From the NCBI RefSeq assembly GCF_000687165.1, contig NZ_JMKU01000020.1, forward strand, positions 59,833-123,832: DNA of 64,000 nt, given 5' to 3'. The position numbers and the translations under genes are program-made. Below, piece by piece: positions 58,975 through 64,000 of the stretch. Every line of letters begins with the position of its first letter. The first letter of the stretch is position 1. The DNA is from Paracidovorax oryzae ATCC 19882. GTDB taxonomy: Bacteria > Pseudomonadota > Gammaproteobacteria > Burkholderiales > Burkholderiaceae_C. Under the pieces are notes generated by a model, which saw nothing but the letters and a program-made list of their open reading frames with translations, was not told where the DNA came from and did not search any database.

Positions 58975-61442
58975 TCAGTCCGCCACGCCACCGAGCGCGC
59001 GCAGCACGTTCTCGGCGGTGGCCGGCGCCACCAGGTGCACCGGGCCGTCCGCGGAGACGCCCTTCGGTGCATCCGCGCGTGCCGCGGCCACGGCATCGCG
59101 CAGCGCTTCATAGACGCTCACGGCGAGCATGAAGGGCGGCTCGCCTACGGCCTTGCTGCCGCCCACGTTGTCCTCGCGGTTGGCCTCGTGCCACAGGTCC
59201 ACCCGGAAGTGGGCCGGGATGTCGCCCGTGGCCGGGATCTTGTAGGTGCTGGGCGCGTGCGTCGCGAGCCGGCCCCGGCCATCCCAGACGAGCTGCTCGG
59301 TGGTCAGCCAGCCCATGCCCTGCACGAAGCCGCCCTCGATCTGGCCGATGTCGATGGCAGGGTTGATGCTGCGGCCTGCGTCGTGGAGGATGTCCACGGC
59401 GAGCACGCGGCTCTCGCCGGTGAGCGTGTCGATCGCCACCTCGGTGCAGGCCGCGCCGTAGGCGAAGTAGTAGAACGGGCGCCCGGTGAGCGTCGCCTTG
59501 TCGTAGTGGATCTTGGGCGTGCGGTAGAAGCCGTCGCTCCAGAGCTGGATGCGGTTCGCGTAGGCGGCCTGCACCACGTCGCGCCAGGCGTGCGAACGCG
59601 TCGGCGAGGTGATCCGGCCGTTCTCGAATTGCACCGCGCCCGCGCCGCAGTGGTCCAGGCCCGCCACGAAGGCCGCGAGGTTGTCGCGCACGTGGCGCGC
59701 GGCGAACTGGGCCGCGCGGCCGTTGAGGTCGGTGCCGCTCGATGCCGCGGTGGCGCTGGCATTGGGCACCTTGCTGGTGTCGCTCGCGGTGACCAGCACG
59801 CGCTCCAAAGGCACGCCCAGTTCGTCGGCCACGATCTGCGCCACCTTGGTGTGCAGGCCCTGGCCCATCTCGGTGCCGCCGTGGTTCACCTGCACGCTGC
59901 CGTCGGTATAGACGTGCACCAGCGCGCCGGCCTGGTTGAAGAGCGTGGCCGTGAAGCTGATGCCGAACTTCACCGGGGTGACGGCGAGGCCGCGCTTGAG
60001 GGTGGGGTGGCGCGCGTTCCAGTCCGCCACCGCCTCGCGCCGCTGGCGGTACTGCGAGGACTGCTCCAGCCGGGGCAGCAGGTCGTGCAGGACGTTGTCT
60101 TCCACGGCCATCTGGTAGTGCGTGACGTTGCGGTCCTCCAGCCCGTAGAGGTTGGCCATGCGCACGTCCAGCGGATCCCGACCGAGCGCGCGCGCGATGT
60201 CGCCGAGGATGGTCTCGATGGCGATCACGCCCTGCGGTCCGCCGAAGCCGCGGAAGGCCGTGTGACTCTGGAGATGGGTCCTGCAGCGGTAGGAGGCGAT
60301 CTCCACGTTCTCGAGGAAGTACGCGTTGTCGCAATGGAAGACCGCGCGGTCGGCCACCGGGCCGGAAAGGTCTGCGGAGAAGCCGCAGTTCACCGCCATG
60401 CGCAGGCGCAGGCCCTGGATGCGGCCGGTGCCGTCGAAGCCCACGTCCCAGTCGTAGGCGAAGGGATGGCGCTTGCCCGTGACCATGAAGTCGTCGTCGC
60501 GGTCCAGCCGCAGCTTCACCGGGCGCCCGGCCTTGCGCGCGGCCACGGCGGCCCAGACGGCCAGGTGCCCGGCCTGCGTTTCCTTGCCGCCGAAGCCTCC
60601 GCCCATGCGGCGGCAGGACACGGTGACGCGGTGGCTGTCGATGCCCAGCGCATGCGCCACCCAGTGCTGCACCTCGCCCGGGTGCTGGGTGCTCGAATGC
60701 ACCTGCCACTGGCCCTGTTCCTGCGGCAGGACATAGGCGATCTGGCCTTCGAGGTAGAAATGCTCCTGGCCGCCCACTTCGAGCGTGCCCTTCAGGCGAT
60801 GGGGTGCTGCCGCCAGGGCCGAGGCCACATCGCCGCGGCGCACGGTGACGGGGGGCAGCACATAGCTTTCCTGCGCCAGCGCCTCGTGCACCGACAGCAC
60901 CGGCGGCAGTTCCTCGATGTCCAGCCGAACCAGCCGGGCGGCGCGGCGCGCCTGCGCCACGGTGTCGGCCAGCACGAGGCCGACCACCTGGCCCGCGAAC
61001 TGCACCGTGTCCTGGGCGAACACCGGCTCGTCGTGCGCGAAGGCGGCGAGGACCGGGTCGCCCGGCACGTCGGCCGCGAGCACGATGTCGCGCACGCCGG
61101 CCAGGGCGCGGGCCGCCGCGGCATCCACGCCGCGCAGGCGGCCGTGTGCCACGGGCGAGAGGATGGGGGCCGCGTGCAGCGTGCCCTTCCATTCGGGCAG
61201 GTCGTCGATGTACTGCGCCGCGCCCGCCACCTGGGCGCGGGCGCTTTCGTGGATGGGGGAGGCCCCCACGGCGCGGCGCGCGCTGCGGGGCGTGCCGTCC
61301 TGGCCGGGCGGCGGGGCCTCGCCGGCCATCGGGCCGGAGGCGCCTTCCGCATCGGCGCGTGCCGCCACCGGGTCCGCATCCGCATCGCGGCTCAAGGGGC
61401 CTTCGGGCGCGGGGCTGGTGGGCAGGATGTCGTCGCGGCGGT

Positions 61443-61446
<4 letters not shown>
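58975..61446 (-). CDS. xdhB: Xanthine dehydrogenase, molybdopterin-binding subunit XdhB
   Basis: This 823-residue subunit carries the molybdenum active site that hydroxylates hypoxanthine and xanthine to urate. Features include the N-terminal fold of the family (PIHESARAQVAGAAQYIDDL), MGGGFGGKETQAGHLAVWAA, TAFRGFGGPQGVIAIETIL (with the active-site Arg), VNHGGTEMGQGLHTKV, and VGEPPFMLAVSVYEALRDAV with the catalytic Glu near the C terminus. A poorly conserved N-terminal extension of about 55 residues (Ala/Asp/Pro-rich) precedes the domain. The start ATG 61446 overlaps the xdhA stop. The cofactor-insertion protein XdhC is encoded at 40.4 kb. Confidence 0.95.
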
Positions 61447-62999
<1,553 letters not shown>

Positions 63000-63130
63000 T
63001 CGCGGGACTTTCTGAGGCGTGCCCCGGCGTCCGGCAGCCGGGACGGGGGCAGTGGTGCCATGGACTCGAAGCGTAACCGGTCCCGGCGTCGCCTGCCACC
63101 GCAAATTCGATGCCAGCGCCCGCGTTCCCG

Positions 63131-63619
63131 CTAGCGGCCGCAGTCCTCGCAGACGTAGAAATACACCTCGCCTTCCTTCCCGTTCACCAATGGCGCGAGG
63201 TAGGCCACGCCGCTGTCTGCCGCGAAGGTCATCCGCACGCGCCGCCCGTCGGCGAACGATACGTCCACCCAGTCGCTCGTGCATTCGCCGAAGGCGCCGT
63301 AATAGTTCATCACGTCGATCTGCGACACCGGCACGGCCTTGCGCAGGAACGCGCGCACGCGGCGGGGCGTGACCGTGCGGGACCTCGGTGGCGGCGCGGC
63401 GCAGGGCCGGTTGTCGGCATCGAAGTAGCGCGTGCTGCGGATCCGGATGCCCCGGACCGGGCCGAGCGCGTGGGGGTAGGGGCGGACTTCCGTGCGGCGC
63501 TGGTCTGCCTGGGAAAGCGGCAGGTCAGGGGCGGGACCTGCATGGACGGCAGCGGCACCAAGGGCCGAGCACAGGACGAAGCGATGCAGCAGGGCACCGC
63601 GGTACGGAGAGGGAACCAT
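63131..63619 (-). CDS. Exported hypothetical protein
   Basis: This 162-residue protein starts with a signal peptide (LLHRFVLCSALGAAAVHAGP, probable cleavage after VHA) and has no recognised family. It contains several Arg/Asp-rich segments (RIRSTRYFDADNRPCAAPPP), DVMNYYGAFGECTSDWVDVS and a Cys-pair at the C terminus (YFYVCEDCGR). The start ATG 63619 is set by the signal peptide. It lies upstream of the xdhAB operon on the same strand, with a 131-nt gap. A role in xanthine uptake or sensing is not supported. The left end of an IS lies close to its 5' side. Confidence 0.7.
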   Translation of the reverse strand: MVPSPYRGALLHRFVLCSALGAAAVHAGPAPDLPLSQADQRRTEVRPYPHALGPVRGIRIRSTRYFDADNRPCAAPPPRSRTVTPRRVRAFLRKAVPVSQIDVMNYYGAFGECTSDWVDVSFADGRRVRMTFAADSGVAYLAPLVNGKEGEVYFYVCEDCGR

Positions 63620-63646
63620 GGCGTCGTCGGTGAAAGGCCTGATGTA

Positions 63647-64000
63647 GAGCGTGTTATGAACTTTGCTCCTCGGAGTGGAAGTCAAAGTAGAGTCTGCGGA
63701 TGCCTCGCAAACCCTACCCGACGGATGTCAGCGATGAAGAATGGAGCTTCGCTGCGCCCTACTTGAGCCTGATGGACCAGCGCGCGCCCCAGCGCGAGCA
63801 CGATCTGCGCGAAGTCTTCAACGCGCTGCGCTGGCTAGTGCGCGCAGGCGCGCCTTGGCGAATGCTGCCCAACGATCTACCTCCTTGGGAGGCGGTCTAC
63901 CAGCAAACCCGACGCTGGCTGGAAGCGGGCTGCTTCGAGGCGATGGTGTCGGACCTGCGCTCCATCATCCGCGTGGCGCAAGGGCGCCAGGGACAACCCA
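63647..64000 (+). mobile_element. IS5-family insertion sequence (left end, truncated by window edge)
   Basis: The left end GAGCGTGTTATGAAC begins at about 63647, after a TA at 63645-63646, as expected for a TA-duplicating IS5/IS427-type element. The transposase gene starts 53 nt further. The right end is outside the window, so the inverted repeat cannot be verified. The element sits immediately upstream of the exported hypothetical gene and may affect its expression. Confidence 0.75.
63700..64000 (+). CDS. IS5-family transposase, N-terminal part
   Basis: The first 100 residues of the transposase are visible: SDEEWSFAAPYLSLMDQRAP, then REVFNALRWLVRAGAPWRML, followed by PNDLPPWEAVYQQTRRW. This is the DUF4096-type N-terminal DNA-binding domain of IS5-family transposases, with the conserved GAPWRMLP motif. 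The catalytic DDE domain lies beyond the window edge, so activity cannot be judged. The ATG at 63700 is the usual start for this family. Confidence 0.93.
   Translation, partial: MPRKPYPTDVSDEEWSFAAPYLSLMDQRAPQREHDLREVFNALRWLVRAGAPWRMLPNDLPPWEAVYQQTRRWLEAGCFEAMVSDLRSIIRVAQGRQGQP

Overview
The window is high-GC DNA (roughly 68-70 % by eye) with short intergenic gaps, ATGA/TGATG start-stop overlaps, porins of the beta-proteobacterial type and a typical purine-degradation gene set. Together these suggest a Comamonadaceae member, most likely Acidovorax/Paracidovorax or a close relative. This assignment is inferred from protein flavour; no rRNA or tRNA gene was seen.

Layout. (1) 1-3.8 kb, minus strand: a GntR/FCD regulator cut by the window edge, a chemoreceptor and the C4-dicarboxylate carrier dctA. 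(2) 3.9-12.8 kb: a lasso-peptide (RiPP) cluster. A 51-residue precursor and an asparagine-synthetase-like cyclase run leftward. A divergent operon carries a methyltransferase, a PqqD-like recognition element, an HPr-kinase-like peptide kinase, a PAPS sulfotransferase, an NTP_transf_5 nucleotidyltransferase, the B2 leader peptidase and an ABC exporter. (3) 12.7-29.8 kb: an exopolysaccharide/O-antigen-like locus whose first gene overlaps the lasso exporter. It holds two flippases, a Wzz-like protein, an SDR epimerase, two methyltransferases, an AsnB-type amidotransferase, several glycosyltransferases, two polymerase/ligase-like membrane proteins and a polyprenyl-phosphate sugar transferase.

(4) 29.8-42.6 kb: purine/ureide catabolism. 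An FCD regulator, allantoinase PuuE, a UraD-allantoate amidohydrolase fusion and an M20 hydrolase form one leftward operon. Divergent from it is a glycerate kinase gene with a frameshift, whose stop codon abuts a 263-bp MITE-like inverted-repeat element. An esterase, a gamma-glutamyltransferase lipoprotein, HIU hydrolase UraH, XdhC and membrane urate oxidase PuuD follow. The XdhA/XdhB genes lie 16 kb further right (59.0-63.0 kb). Together these would convert hypoxanthine/xanthine through urate and allantoin to glyoxylate-level products. The 8-mer TGCATACA (either orientation) lies upstream of dctA, the FCD regulator, uraH and puuD and may be a shared operator.

(5) 42.6-57.1 kb: signalling and accessory genes. 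These are an EAL-CBS-GGDEF protein, a NarL-type two-component pair, an exported RidA-like lipoprotein paired with a Tat-exported class V aminotransferase, a porin, a Crp/Fnr regulator, an unusual protein fusing two PLP enzymes plus a GNAT-like partner behind an AT-rich leader, and a Cache-PAS-GGDEF protein. (6) 57.3-59.0 kb: a small protein with His/Cys motifs resembling CHAT/caspase-like domains, followed by two paralogous membrane-anchored proteins, an arrangement like an effector with duplicated immunity genes. (7) The right edge enters an IS5-family insertion sequence.

The main candidates for new biology are the multiply tailored lasso peptide joined to a polysaccharide operon, the dual-PLP fusion, the exported aminotransferase/RidA pair, and the CHAT-like gene with tandem membrane partners.
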